Origin: Chryseobacterium joostei
Lineage (GTDB): Bacteria > Bacteroidota > Bacteroidia > Flavobacteriales > Weeksellaceae
Assembly (NCBI RefSeq): GCF_003815775.1
Contig: NZ_CP033926.1
Location: 186,001 to 250,000 of the forward strand
Length of the DNA stretch: 64,000 nucleotides
Direction of reading: 5' to 3'
The translations under genes and the position numbers were made by a program. How positions within the stretch are numbered: the first letter of the stretch is position 1; each line of letters begins with the position of its first letter. The notes under the pieces were generated by a model. The model did no database searches and had not been told where the DNA came from. It worked only from the letters and a program-made list of their open reading frames with translations. Below, piece after piece: positions 44,974-53,700 of this stretch.

Positions 44974-45620
44974 TAATAGAATTCAACAAAACAGAAAATA
45001 TTTTCGGGGTAATGGGCGGAAATCCTTACCTGAAAAATCTTAGCGATTGGCCATTGAACGAACACGGCAAAAGAATGATACATTTTTGTACCGCGTTCAG
45101 CAACATTTTTGGTGGCAATCAATTTGATGATAAATATTGCATCAGTATTTTTCTAGATAACGAAACCAATGAAAGAGGACAATTGAAACGTGGTTTCAGC
45201 ACACGATATGCCATTCAGGAAAACAACAGCTTTGCAACTTCAAAAAAATATGCCAAAGCATTGCTACTTGAAAAATCGGAAACGCCTGTTTCCGTAATAA
45301 GCGAAAACGGTGTTTTACCAGTAATTACAATGAGCAAACGCCATTTCACCAATGAAGAAGTGATGCAGGAAAGCAACGAAGAAGGAACGGATAAAAGCAA
45401 ACTTTTTTCGGTACCTCATTTCTTGCAGGACAATGTACATCCTCAACCTGCAATGAAATACCAACCCATCATTCAACTCAATGAATATGATTTGGCAAAA
45501 CTTCATAAAGAATACGAAGGTGTTTTTCTTGAAGGATTAGCTTATTTCTGGATAGACCAAAATTACCGAAAATATGCTCCGATAAGAGAAGTGGGCTATT
45601 TCGGGATACAGTATTTGTAA
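44970..45620 (+). CDS. DUF1963-like (YwqG-type) protein
   Basis: This 216-residue protein has G-V-M-G-G-N-P-Y-L-K-N-L-S-D-W-P-L-N near residue 13, like the G-G-x-P-x-L-P-x-x-x-x-W-P signature of DUF1963 proteins, several of which sit in toxin-immunity loci. A 20-codon copy of its start occurs at 54936. It starts four bases before the end of the decayed lipoprotein frame. Confidence 0.55.
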   Translation: MIIEFNKTENIFGVMGGNPYLKNLSDWPLNEHGKRMIHFCTAFSNIFGGNQFDDKYCISIFLDNETNERGQLKRGFSTRYAIQENNSFATSKKYAKALLLEKSETPVSVISENGVLPVITMSKRHFTNEEVMQESNEEGTDKSKLFSVPHFLQDNVHPQPAMKYQPIIQLNEYDLAKLHKEYEGVFLEGLAYFWIDQNYRKYAPIREVGYFGIQYL

Positions 45621-45657
45621 CTCATAAAAATATTTAAGTGTAAATAAAGTATCATCT

Positions 45658-46179
45658 ATGAAACAAAAAATATCAAACGACGAGTTCCAACAGCTTTTTG
45701 ATGAAATGGTTATCCAGTTCGCAGAAAAGCAAACGCCGAAAATCTGGCACCAAATGGCAATGGAATGGAATGAAACCTCTGTGTTTTTGCATTGGCTTGC
45801 CGATAATCCCAACACCGACAAAGCAACTGCTTTAATGTTGTATTGGATGTCGGGACCACGGTATTTTAAACAGTTTAAAAACCGTGAAGAAGCAGGAAGT
45901 AATACATCAAAATTTGACTTAATTGAAAATATCGAAAGCAAATATTTGAATGGCTTTTATAACAAACAAAATTTTTCATTTGACCCAAACACCGCAGATT
46001 TTTCAGGAACCGTTTGGGTAGAAGAATATCTGGATAAAACCATTGTACGTGAAATTCCTGTAATAATGTTTGAAAAACTGGAAGGTGAAATGGTAGAAGA
46101 ACCCGAAGGATTTATAGAAGGAATGCCACCGGAATTGTATGATTTGCACGATGAACTGTGTGAGAAGTATGGTTTTTAG
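45658..46179 (+). CDS. DUF4274 domain-containing protein
   Basis: This 173-residue protein has the pattern F-L-H-W-L-A-D-N-P-N-T-D-K-A-T-A-L-M-L-Y near residue 42, typical of DUF4274, a family frequent in immunity arrays. The following part (Y-L-N-G-F-Y-N-K-Q-N-F-S-F-D-P) is shared with the interrupted gene at 49870. The C-terminal third is strongly acidic. Confidence 0.65.
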   Translation: MKQKISNDEFQQLFDEMVIQFAEKQTPKIWHQMAMEWNETSVFLHWLADNPNTDKATALMLYWMSGPRYFKQFKNREEAGSNTSKFDLIENIESKYLNGFYNKQNFSFDPNTADFSGTVWVEEYLDKTIVREIPVIMFEKLEGEMVEEPEGFIEGMPPELYDLHDELCEKYGF

Positions 46180-46197
46180 TAATCAATAATCAACCCA

Positions 46198-46680
46198 ATG
46201 AAAAAATCAATTCTCTTTTTCTATTTGCTTATCATATTATGCTCTTGTAAGCAAACGACCAATAACAAAGAACAAACCGTATCTGAATTTGATACGCTTT
46301 CTTCTGTTAAGAACAAGGAACATTTTACCGAAAGTTTTAAAACACAATTTGCAGGAACCTGGCAAAAAGAAACTGAATTTCAAACCAATACCATCGAAAT
46401 ACAATTTGAAGCCGGGAAAAATTACGCTACGGTTATCGATATTGGTTCCGGTGAAGCCCCACCTATAAAATTGCAGGCTTTACCGAAAGACAACAAACTT
46501 TTTATCAATACAGAAGACGAACACATTGACCTCGAAGTAAAAAACAAACAACTGATTTTTAGGATACGCCCTAATATTTGGAACGAAGACAGCGCCGTAC
46601 AACCGGCACCTGCAGATTTTAGAGAAGAAGTTTTCAAGAAAAAGAATGATATTTTAAAATATGAACAAATATATTCTTGA
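46198..46680 (+). CDS. small lipoprotein, paralogue of 42628
   Basis: This 160-residue lipoprotein has lipobox Cys17 (I-I-L-C-S-C). The central 85 residues are nearly identical to the lipoprotein at 42628, while the first 40 and last 35 differ, so the two have recombined or diverged at their ends. Its last 20 bases overlap the start of the HEAT-repeat gene. Confidence 0.65.
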   Translation: MKKSILFFYLLIILCSCKQTTNNKEQTVSEFDTLSSVKNKEHFTESFKTQFAGTWQKETEFQTNTIEIQFEAGKNYATVIDIGSGEAPPIKLQALPKDNKLFINTEDEHIDLEVKNKQLIFRIRPNIWNEDSAVQPAPADFREEVFKKKNDILKYEQIYS

Positions 46681-47287
46681 TTTAATAAGCAGGATTAATG
46701 ATAAAACAGAAGAACGTGATGAACGTGGTGGCATTGGTCAGCATACAAGTTTCAATGCGATAAGAGAAGCTGGGCAATTGAATGATGCCAGTTTTTTACC
46801 TGAACTTAAAGATTTCATCATAAATTCTCCGCATCAGGAAGATAAAATTGCGGTATATATAATACTTGGTGGCATCATTAGAAATACAAATAAGATTGAT
46901 GATATTCAATTTTTAATTGACAGAATTGATAAGGAAGATAAAATAACAAAGCATTACATATTAAAGCAGTTTCCGCCAATAAGAAAGACTTTAGAAAATG
47001 ATATCTCTACACTTTTACAATGTGTGGACACCAACGATATTGGAGAAAAAATTACAGCAATCGGCTCACTGTTCTATGCACCACATCCAGAGGCAGAACA
47101 AAAGTTAATTGGTTTTAATGTAACAAAAGAAGAAAAAGAAGTATTGCAAATAACGTGTGCCGTTTTATCTGATATTGGAACAATGGCATCCATTCCTTTT
47201 TTGCAAAGCATTATCAGCACAAAAAAAGGAGAGTTGAAAAAAATGGCAAAGTATGCATACGACAGAATTTTGAAAAATATCCTATGA
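46661..47287 (+). CDS. HEAT-repeat immunity-type protein
   Basis: This 208-residue helical-repeat protein is similar along its length to the cassette-borne protein at 39964 (shared I-D-R-I-D-K-E-D-K pattern, A-x-H-P-E-A-E-Q-K-L-I, G-T-M-A-S-I-P-F-L). It overlaps the lipoprotein gene by 20 bases and the next SMI1/KNR4 gene by four (ATGA), so translation is probably coupled. It occupies the position held by Imm22 in the other block. Confidence 0.65.
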   Translation: MNKYILDLISRINDKTEERDERGGIGQHTSFNAIREAGQLNDASFLPELKDFIINSPHQEDKIAVYIILGGIIRNTNKIDDIQFLIDRIDKEDKITKHYILKQFPPIRKTLENDISTLLQCVDTNDIGEKITAIGSLFYAPHPEAEQKLIGFNVTKEEKEVLQITCAVLSDIGTMASIPFLQSIISTKKGELKKMAKYAYDRILKNIL

Positions 47288-47811
47288 ATATCACAGAAAA
47301 ACTCAAACAAAAATCACTGCAACTGAAAGAGCGAAATCTTTTTGCGAAAGGTGCATCAGAAAGTGAAATAGAAAATTTTGAAACCACTTTAAATATCAAA
47401 CTTCCATTGGTTTTAAAAGCATTTTACCTGTTGAACAATGGCGGTTGTTTTGCCGATAATCTTTTTAAAACCGAAGAGCTTCAAAACCCTGAAGATTTGG
47501 GAAGCATTATTTGGAACAGCAATTATTTCCTGAGCCTTAAAGAAATTATCGAAGCCTACAATTTTGATGGTTCTTTTACCTTGATTGATTATCAGGAGCA
47601 GGAAAAATACACAGGCAAAAGATTAATCCCGATAATGCACACTCGTGGTCAGGAAAATCTGGTTTGGGATGCAACCGAAGTACATTCTACGAAAATCCTG
47701 GATGCTTTCCACGAATTTAATGCTGATGAATGGAAAGTTTTATATCCATCATTTGAAGATTTGCTGGAAACCTACCTTGAGAAAGACGGCGATATTGAAA
47801 CGATAGCATAA
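47284..47811 (+). CDS. SMI1/KNR4 family immunity-type protein, copy 2
   Basis: This 175-residue protein is about 95 percent identical to copy 1 at 43501 by direct reading; differences include K4T, N58D and E87K-type changes. It is preceded by a different gene but followed by the same 35-base sequence. Recent duplication or gene conversion is implied. Confidence 0.8.
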   Translation: MNITEKLKQKSLQLKERNLFAKGASESEIENFETTLNIKLPLVLKAFYLLNNGGCFADNLFKTEELQNPEDLGSIIWNSNYFLSLKEIIEAYNFDGSFTLIDYQEQEKYTGKRLIPIMHTRGQENLVWDATEVHSTKILDAFHEFNADEWKVLYPSFEDLLETYLEKDGDIETIA

Positions 47812-47817
47812 AAACAA

Positions 47818-47845
47818 AAATCCCGAAGGGATGAAAAGATTATAG
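47818..47845 (+). repeat. short repeated element, copy 2
   Basis: Identical over 28 bases to copy 1 at 44035 and in the same position after an SMI1/KNR4 gene, so it belongs to the duplicated block. Confidence 0.5.
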
Positions 47846-47982
47846 CAAAACAACAGTAACCAATTAAAACCTCGAAGATAGACCTTAAATTATTATCTGG
47901 GAAACGATGATTTTCAGGAATGAAAATTTTCAATACTAAAAAGCTTCAAAGTAAATCAACAGATAGAATAAACAGTACAAAA

Positions 47983-48792
47983 ATGACCGAAATTCAATTT
48001 GCACATTTCAACATACAACTGCCTGATAAAAGTTCAGCCGAATTTTCAATATTCGAAGATTTAGCCGAATTATTTGGTCAAGAATTTCAAACCGAAGCTG
48101 TGGGAATTTTAAAGGATGCACTAAAATCGCCTGATTTGAAACCCAAACCAAACATCGACTACGAAAGCGATTTTGTACAAGTTTCAAGCAAAAATGCTGA
48201 TGCTATTTTTACGGTTGCCAAAACTATTTACCAACTCACCGTTCCTGAAAAAAGAACAGAAATTACAGAAGCTGAGTTGGATGATATTTATAATCAGCTA
48301 AAAAAATGGAAAAGACCACCAAAACAGAAATGGGAAATCGGCGATGTATTTTCTGTTCCGCTTTTGGATGGTACATTTTCGTTTGGGCAAATTGTAGGTA
48401 CACATTCAACCGCAACATCGCCCGTATTGACGTTGTTTGAAATAAAGCAGGAGAAAGACAACATCACTACAGAAGAACTCATCATCGCAAGGGTTCTTTC
48501 TGTATGGAATGCTGATGAGGAACCAATTGTAAGCCATCAGTATAAAATTCTGTTCAACGAAGAGTTATTGGTAAGCCCTGAAAAAGTAAAAAATAAGAAA
48601 CGTTCCGGCGGTGCAGATTTGCACGTATTAGCCAATGTTTATTTTGGTCTGGAGCCTTATAATGTAATGTTTAAAGAAAATTATTACGATGATTTTTGGC
48701 AACCTAACATTCAGCGACCACAGCATATTATTTGGTTATCGGATGAAGAACGTGAAAAATACAGGAAAGAAAAATTTAATATCAATGAGTAA
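47983..48792 (+). CDS. Imm26-like immunity protein with N-terminal extension
   Basis: From ATG 47983 this is 269 residues; a start 63 bases upstream would add a basic tail. The C-terminal half has Q-K-W-E-I-G-D-V-F-S-V-P-L-L-D-G-T-F-S-F-G-Q-I-V, which matches immunity protein 26 as I know it. The N-terminal roughly 115 residues form a separate helical domain that I do not recognise. It is a soluble cytoplasmic protein. Confidence 0.65.
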   Translation: MTEIQFAHFNIQLPDKSSAEFSIFEDLAELFGQEFQTEAVGILKDALKSPDLKPKPNIDYESDFVQVSSKNADAIFTVAKTIYQLTVPEKRTEITEAELDDIYNQLKKWKRPPKQKWEIGDVFSVPLLDGTFSFGQIVGTHSTATSPVLTLFEIKQEKDNITTEELIIARVLSVWNADEEPIVSHQYKILFNEELLVSPEKVKNKKRSGGADLHVLANVYFGLEPYNVMFKENYYDDFWQPNIQRPQHIIWLSDEEREKYRKEKFNINE

Positions 48793-48827
48793 AATTTTTT
48801 AAGAAATAAAAATGCAGAGATTGAAAT

Positions 48828-48989
48828 ATGTATGCCCAAAACAGCGACCATCATTCATCTTACTGTGAAATGAATATCCTAAACAGTCAATTGATTTACG
48901 AATGTAACAGTGCGCTAAATTTTACAGATAATGTTTTGAAAAGGGATAAATTCAGCACCAAAATGGTGTTTAAGAAAAGGAAGAAATGA
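48828..48989 (+). CDS. 53-residue ORF coupled to next gene, possible remnant
   Basis: The frame M-Y-A-Q-N-S-D-H-H-S-S-Y-C-E-M-N ends in K-K-R-K-K and its TGA overlaps the ATG at 48986. The overlap argues for a real frame, but the peptide has no recognised family and could be the tail of a lost gene. Confidence 0.3.
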   Translation: MYAQNSDHHSSYCEMNILNSQLIYECNSALNFTDNVLKRDKFSTKMVFKKRKK

Positions 48990-49576
48990 ACCATATAGCA
49001 TTCACAAAACCCACAGAAAGTAAGTCAACTGTTCCAAGAATTGGTGGAAAATCTTTCATTCCCGACCATCTTTGGCCAAAGGATGAAAATGAAAATGCGA
49101 TGCTGTTCATCGCCAGTATTCCCGCAGAAACAGTTACTCGTGTTATGAATATAGAAGTAGCAGAAAATACTTTCTTTTCCATTTTTAGTACTTATAGCAG
49201 AGAAGATTATTTTCTAGACAAGGTAATTTATAACTGTAATGATGCAGAAGAACTGGATATCATCAAACAAAATACCCAAATCATTTATCATCAAAAAGAG
49301 GAAGCCATTAACCTATCCGAACACGAAATTCCAGCGTTTGAATTTTCATTTTCTGAAAATGCTGATGAAGGAAATTTCCTTGGAGGCAGTCCAGAATTTT
49401 TGCAAGAAGAATTGGTTTTTGAAGATCATAGATTTCTGATGCAATTCTATGCCGGTAATTTTCCCGAAGAATACAGAGACATCCTTTATCTCTCTGATGC
49501 CGTTGGTTACGTTTTCATTAAAAATGAATTAAAAATCAATAAAATTGCAGGCTTATACTTTGGGCAATGTACTTAA
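48986..49576 (+). CDS. DUF1963-like protein
   Basis: This 196-residue protein starts with P-R-I-G-G-K-S-F-I-P-D-H-L-W-P-K-D near residue 17, again the G-G...W-P pattern of DUF1963/YwqG proteins. The remainder has the alternating acidic character of that family (E-Y-R-D-I-L-Y-L-S-D-A-V-G-Y-V). It is not a close copy of the gene at 44970. Confidence 0.5.
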   Translation: MNHIAFTKPTESKSTVPRIGGKSFIPDHLWPKDENENAMLFIASIPAETVTRVMNIEVAENTFFSIFSTYSREDYFLDKVIYNCNDAEELDIIKQNTQIIYHQKEEAINLSEHEIPAFEFSFSENADEGNFLGGSPEFLQEELVFEDHRFLMQFYAGNFPEEYRDILYLSDAVGYVFIKNELKINKIAGLYFGQCT

Positions 49577-49618
49577 AAATGTAAAAATATAGACAGGAAA
49601 AATGGACAGTCACTTTAA

Positions 49619-49762
49619 AAACAAGAAAAAATCTTCCAACAGCTATGCCAAGCTGGAAGCAAAACTATTTGTAGATTATTTCACAAAAACAACCGCTTCG
49701 AACTGCTTAAAATGATGAACAAAATGAAATTATTACAACCTATAAAAATCGACTTTCCTTAA
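49619..49762 (+). pseudogene. C-terminal gene remnant
   Basis: A 47-codon run without a normal start reads Q-E-K-I-F-Q-Q-L-C-Q-A-G-S-K and ends L-L-Q-P-I-K-I-D-F-P before TAA. It lies in a 290-base gap between immunity-type genes. It may be the leftover end of a gene removed by recombination; an overlapping ATG frame of 38 codons at 49602 is less protein-like. Confidence 0.25.
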
Positions 49763-49869
49763 TTTTTTCAAAACTTAAAAATTTGATTTAGTTAAAATCG
49801 AGAATAGACTTTGAACCGTTTTAAAAAGAAAAAATCATTATAAACAAAAATTAATTATTAACAACACCA

Positions 49870-50697
49870 ATGGCAAAACTAACAGAAGAAAAGAAACTGT
49901 TTATCGACGACAATTTTTATGAAGGACTTGACGATAATGAACTTGACAGGACAAAATTTGAAATGCTGACTGAGCCGGAAGAATTACATTATTTGGCTGA
50001 TAAACATAACTGGGATAATGGCGTAAAGGTTTTGCAATGGATTGTCGAAAGTAATATTTGCAGTGAAGCAACTGCATTACAGATTTTCTGGTTGGCTCAA
50101 CCGTAGGATTTTCAAAATTATAAACTCACAGAAACTATTAAAGGAGATAATGTGGGAGACGAAAACGAGATATTTCAATTAATTAAAACAATTCTGAACA
50201 ATTTTGAAAACGGATTTTACAAGAAGTCTGACATCCATTTTGACCCAAGCACGCACATTACAGACCAACAACTACAAGTTCCCGATTTTATGAAACAACC
50301 CACCAATGGTGAAGAAACATACATTTATTTAGAACAAAGTGAGGTAGATAGTTGGTTTGGTGAAATTTTAGAAAATAAAATCAAACGTTGCGATACATCA
50401 ATGGAACTATATAACATCGCTTCCTTCGTAAAATATCATCTCGATGGCAGAGACGAATTAATTCTAAAACATCCCTTATGTGATAAAGGAATTGCAGTGA
50501 TGCTTTTTTGGCGGTTAAAAACATTTAGAAATGTATGGTTTGAAACCAGTGTGATGGCCAGAGAAATTATAGACAAAGTCCGCACCAACCAATGCCCTGA
50601 AATATTAGCATACAACCCTAAAAAAGATAAAGCAATTAAAATGAATGAACCCAAACCCAAATGGAACATTCCTGAAATAATGACAAAGGCAGTTTAA
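49870..50697 (+). pseudogene. DUF4274 gene interrupted by in-frame TAG
   Basis: Codons 1-78 (to 50106) include E-L-H-Y-L-A-D-K-H-N-W-D-N-G and A-T-A-L-Q-I-F-W-L-A-Q-P, then TAG at 50104-50106. The same frame continues without pause (D-F-Q-N-Y-K-L-T-E-T-I-K-G-D-N) to 50697. The region across the stop aligns with the intact DUF4274 gene at 45658, including N-G-F-Y-K-K-S-D-I-H-F-D-P. It is thus one gene of about 275 codons with a single nonsense codon. The downstream part also has a second DUF4274-like segment (H-P-L-C-D-K-G-I-A-V-M-L-F-W). Confidence 0.7.
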
Positions 50698-50715
50698 CCA
50701 TAACAGTTAAAAACA

Positions 50716-50764
50716 AAATCCCGAAGAGCCTGTCAAGAAATTTAAGGAGATGAAAAAATTATAA
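50716..50764 (+). repeat. short repeated element, copy 3 (long form)
   Basis: It reads N-P-E-E-P-V-K-K-F-K-E-M-K-K-L and TAA, four bases before the ATG of the next gene. The long form contains 20 extra bases relative to copies 1 and 2. Base differences from copy 4 are mostly consistent with a coding frame. Confidence 0.45.
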
Positions 50765-50767
50765 AAT

Positions 50768-51133
50768 ATGATACTCGAACTTTACCCTTTATTCAAACGC
50801 ATCGAAACTCGTTATCCCGCTTGGACAAATGAATACAGCCTGCGAAGTATAGAACCGTTTGTTTCAGGTTATTACCACGCTTTGCTTGAAAATGGATTGC
50901 TCGAAATTGGAAAAGAAGAGCCATTTTTCGATTGGATAGCCAATAAGGTTGGGTACAGTTCATCAACAGCAGGCTGGGTAAATATGATTGTTGCCTACAC
51001 CATAGGATTTAAGCCTAAAACCATCAACTGGAACAAGTTTTTAGAAACGACTATTACTAAAGAACAACACATTGCATCAGTCAAAATGTTCTACAAATTG
51101 CTGGAAGAATTTAAAGAAGAAATCAATCTATGA
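50768..51133 (+). CDS. hypothetical immunity-type protein
   Basis: This 121-residue soluble, mostly helical protein (L-R-S-I-E-P-F-V-S-G-Y-Y-H-A-L-L) has no recognised family. Its stop overlaps the next ATG by four bases, so the two genes are translationally coupled. It is immediately preceded by a repeated tail element. Confidence 0.6.
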   Translation: MILELYPLFKRIETRYPAWTNEYSLRSIEPFVSGYYHALLENGLLEIGKEEPFFDWIANKVGYSSSTAGWVNMIVAYTIGFKPKTINWNKFLETTITKEQHIASVKMFYKLLEEFKEEINL

Positions 51134-51492
51134 ACCCCGAACAATTCATACAGAACAGCACATTGCTCACATCCGTTTTCGGGCAGTTGCCGAAATTTCA
51201 CGATGGCGAAATTGTGTCTTTAAAATTGGAGATTTCCTCATCAGGATTTTACCCAAAATTGGTTCTGTTACTATCCATATTACATTTCGGAAAACGCTAC
51301 CAGATTGAATTAGAATTTAATAATGTAATGAAAAATAGTTTCGAAAACTTCAGCAATCAGAATTCCATTTGGGAAATGAATTTTGAAAAACTTGAAAATA
51401 GCATTCTGTGCACAATTGAAGCCAATTGTGGTTTATCCGCCGAAATAGAATGTGAAACAGTGAGTGTGAATTTTGTAAAAGTTATCGATTAA
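51130..51492 (+). CDS. Imm50-like immunity protein
   Basis: This 120-residue protein contains L-T-S-V-F-G-Q-L-P-K-F-H-D-G-E-I-V-S-L-K-L near residue 12. The F-G-x-x-P-x-F-H-D-x-E-V pattern is that of immunity protein 50 as I recall it. The remainder is beta-rich. It is coupled to the preceding gene by an ATGA overlap. Confidence 0.5.
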   Translation: MNPEQFIQNSTLLTSVFGQLPKFHDGEIVSLKLEISSSGFYPKLVLLLSILHFGKRYQIELEFNNVMKNSFENFSNQNSIWEMNFEKLENSILCTIEANCGLSAEIECETVSVNFVKVID

Positions 51493-51594
51493 AACAAATG
51501 TTATACAAAAAACAAATCTAACAAACGCTTTCCTACAAAAACTGGGAGATTGCAGAAGTTGATGGATGAAAATGGAAACGATTTAAGAGAATAA
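51493..51594 (+). pseudogene. possible toxin C-terminal remnant
   Basis: In the frame of the preceding gene, after its stop, there is a further open run: N-K-R-F-P-T-K-T-G-R-L-Q-K-L-M-D-E-N-G-N then D-L-R-E and TAA at 51592-51594, 17 bases before the next start. It has no start of its own. It reads like the basic tail of a nuclease-type toxin, but that is a guess. Confidence 0.25.
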
Positions 51595-51611
51595 ATCTAA
51601 ATAATTAAACA

Positions 51612-52247
51612 ATGACCAAACTACTATTTTTCCTTTTGCTGATTGTTAACATTTGCCACGCCCAAAAAACCGAACATTTTACCGATGCAAAAACGGTGAT
51701 AAAGTCTGGCAAATACAAAATCAACATCACGCAGACCAATCAAAAACCCGAAGCGGTTGTGCGTTTTCAATTGTTCAGAAAATCGGGGAAGAATTGGCAG
51801 GAAATTCAGAACGGAAGCTTCAAAAAACAAACCGATTTCGGTCTGTACGTAACTACCGACGAAGACCTGAACAACGACGGCTACAATGATATAAAAATCT
51901 CTTACGAGCAAGCCGGAAGAGGTTCCAACGAAATCACAAAGCTATTCATCTTCAACCCGAAAACACAGAAATTGGAAGATATTGTCAACTCGCAGGAATA
52001 TCCAAACCTGCATTACAATGCCAAAAGGAACTGCGTAAACGGCTACGCTTTTCACGGTGGCAACACTACTTATTTTTTGAAAATAAATGGCAATAAGCTT
52101 CAAAATTTTGCCCGGGTTGAATATTACATAGATACCGTTTACAGTTATAAAATTAAAAACGGAAAGGAAATATTGCTGAAAAAACAAGCCTACAATTCCG
52201 ACAGTGGCGCAACTTTTTTCTCCAATTTTGACCCTGTTGAAGAGTGA
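51612..52247 (+). CDS. secreted XAC2610-related-like protein
   Basis: This 211-residue protein has a signal peptide MTKLLFFLLLIVNICHAQ. The centre holds D-E-D-L-N-N-D-G-Y-N-D-I-K-I, a calcium-binding, FG-GAP-like repeat seen in XAC2610-related proteins. The C-terminal half is beta-rich. It is a periplasmic protein of unknown role, possibly immunity to a periplasm-acting toxin. Confidence 0.5.
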   Translation: MTKLLFFLLLIVNICHAQKTEHFTDAKTVIKSGKYKINITQTNQKPEAVVRFQLFRKSGKNWQEIQNGSFKKQTDFGLYVTTDEDLNNDGYNDIKISYEQAGRGSNEITKLFIFNPKTQKLEDIVNSQEYPNLHYNAKRNCVNGYAFHGGNTTYFLKINGNKLQNFARVEYYIDTVYSYKIKNGKEILLKKQAYNSDSGATFFSNFDPVEE

Positions 52248-52326
52248 TTTTATGATACTGTAAAAAGTTAAAATCAATGTTCCTGACACAAAAGTAATAG
52301 CGTAAATACGGAAATGTGTAAGAAGA

Positions 52327-52375
52327 AAATCCCGAAGAGACTGTCCCGAAACTTCGGGAGATGAAAATATTATAA
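52327..52375 (+). repeat. short repeated element, copy 4 (long form)
   Basis: It reads N-P-E-E-T-V-P-K-L-R-E-M-K-I-L and TAA, ten bases before the next ATG. It contains a self-complementary CCCGAA...TTCGGG. Most similar to copy 3. Confidence 0.45.
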
Positions 52376-52383
52376 AGAAAAAA

Positions 52384-52827
52384 ATGCAATACCTAACCGA
52401 AACAGAACTGCCAATCTGGGCAGACCCGCAGGGAAATGTGATAATGGAAAAATGCCGTGACCATTGTTTTCTTTACTTCGATTGCTGGCTTGATAACGAA
52501 CCGACATATGCAGATTATATCGGCAAAATAACTTTTCAAAATGCGTGGGCAGTAACCTCGCTCGATATTGAATTCTACGACATTTATCCCAAAGAAGAGT
52601 TCAAATATAAATCGTCCATTTTCGTGGTAGAAAATTCCCTTTGGCTAAAAGAAATGTTTGAAAAACGGGTAAAACATTACGATAACTGGACTGGCTGGAA
52701 AGATAAAATCTATCATCATTTTCATTTCGCAGGTCACAATAATTATTTCGATATCATCGCCGAAAGTTATAAAGTTGAAAAAATCCCTAAAACCAAAACT
52801 CAATACTTCAAAAGACTTTGGGAATAA
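52384..52827 (+). CDS. hypothetical immunity-type protein
   Basis: This 147-residue protein is rich in aromatic and acidic residues (H-C-F-L-Y-F-D-C-W-L-D-N-E-P-T-Y and Y-H-H-F-H-F-A-G-H-N-N-Y-F-D). It has no signal peptide and no recognised family. It is preceded by a repeated tail element. Confidence 0.6.
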   Translation: MQYLTETELPIWADPQGNVIMEKCRDHCFLYFDCWLDNEPTYADYIGKITFQNAWAVTSLDIEFYDIYPKEEFKYKSSIFVVENSLWLKEMFEKRVKHYDNWTGWKDKIYHHFHFAGHNNYFDIIAESYKVEKIPKTKTQYFKRLWE

Positions 52828-52835
52828 TAATTACT

Positions 52836-53570
52836 ATGAATAAAATGAAAAAAATCTTACTTATCGTTTTCCTGCTTTTGGCTGTGGGAATGGTTTATCT
52901 CATCCAGACCAGAATTGGCTTGGAAAAATTTTACCAGGATGTGAAGTACGAAATCACTTCCAGGATTTCTAAAAGTAAAACCCCCGAAACGCAAGAGGAA
53001 ACACAAGTGGAGCAAGACAGCATACCGCAAGGTGGCTACACACTTTTAGAAAAATTTGATAACAATCTGGAGCCATTTCCTGACAACGAAACTGCACTTT
53101 ATACGTACTACAAATTTCCTTTTACCAAAGAATTTAAGGAAGAAGAACGCAACAAACCGATGCCTGACAAACTGATAGTTGCCACAATGAAGCCAACCGA
53201 AGAAGATGCGACCACAGCATTTCAGATGAATATGGAAGGAAGACTGTCAGATTTGGTAGAAAGAGGATTGAGATTTCGGGTGGGCAACTGTTACGAAAAC
53301 GACAAAACGGACATCTACGGGAATAAGCCCTGCGTTACCTGCAACATAGCCGTTTTTACACCCAATAAAGCCGATGCGCTGAAAACCATACACGTTTTTC
53401 CGGAATACAGCTACGATTTTTATTATGAAGAAAACAATTTTCCCAAATGGAAGGTGACTGATGCCTTGATGAACATTCCGTTTGACTATAAACTGTATGA
53501 AGAAACCAACGACAATCTAAAGCAGATAGGATTTGAAATCCAAAAATCGGAAATGTTTAAAGAAGAGTAA
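52836..53570 (+). CDS. membrane-anchored hypothetical protein
   Basis: From ATG 52836 this is 244 residues, with an N-terminal anchor K-I-L-L-I-V-F-L-L-L-A-V-G-M-V-Y-L-I. A low-complexity acidic linker (E-T-Q-E-E-T-Q-V-E-Q-D) precedes a globular periplasmic domain with two Cys (C-Y-E-N-D-K and C-V-T-C). No family is recognised. Confidence 0.55.
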   Translation: MNKMKKILLIVFLLLAVGMVYLIQTRIGLEKFYQDVKYEITSRISKSKTPETQEETQVEQDSIPQGGYTLLEKFDNNLEPFPDNETALYTYYKFPFTKEFKEEERNKPMPDKLIVATMKPTEEDATTAFQMNMEGRLSDLVERGLRFRVGNCYENDKTDIYGNKPCVTCNIAVFTPNKADALKTIHVFPEYSYDFYYEENNFPKWKVTDALMNIPFDYKLYEETNDNLKQIGFEIQKSEMFKEE

Positions 53571-53700
53571 ATTTTTATGACAAACACAATGACCATCAAT
53601 CTCAATGACCAAAAAGAAAACAATCTAAACAAATCTGATATTGGAGATTTTTAGTATAGCCAACAATAAAATTTTAAGGATTAAAAATCAATCACCAATT

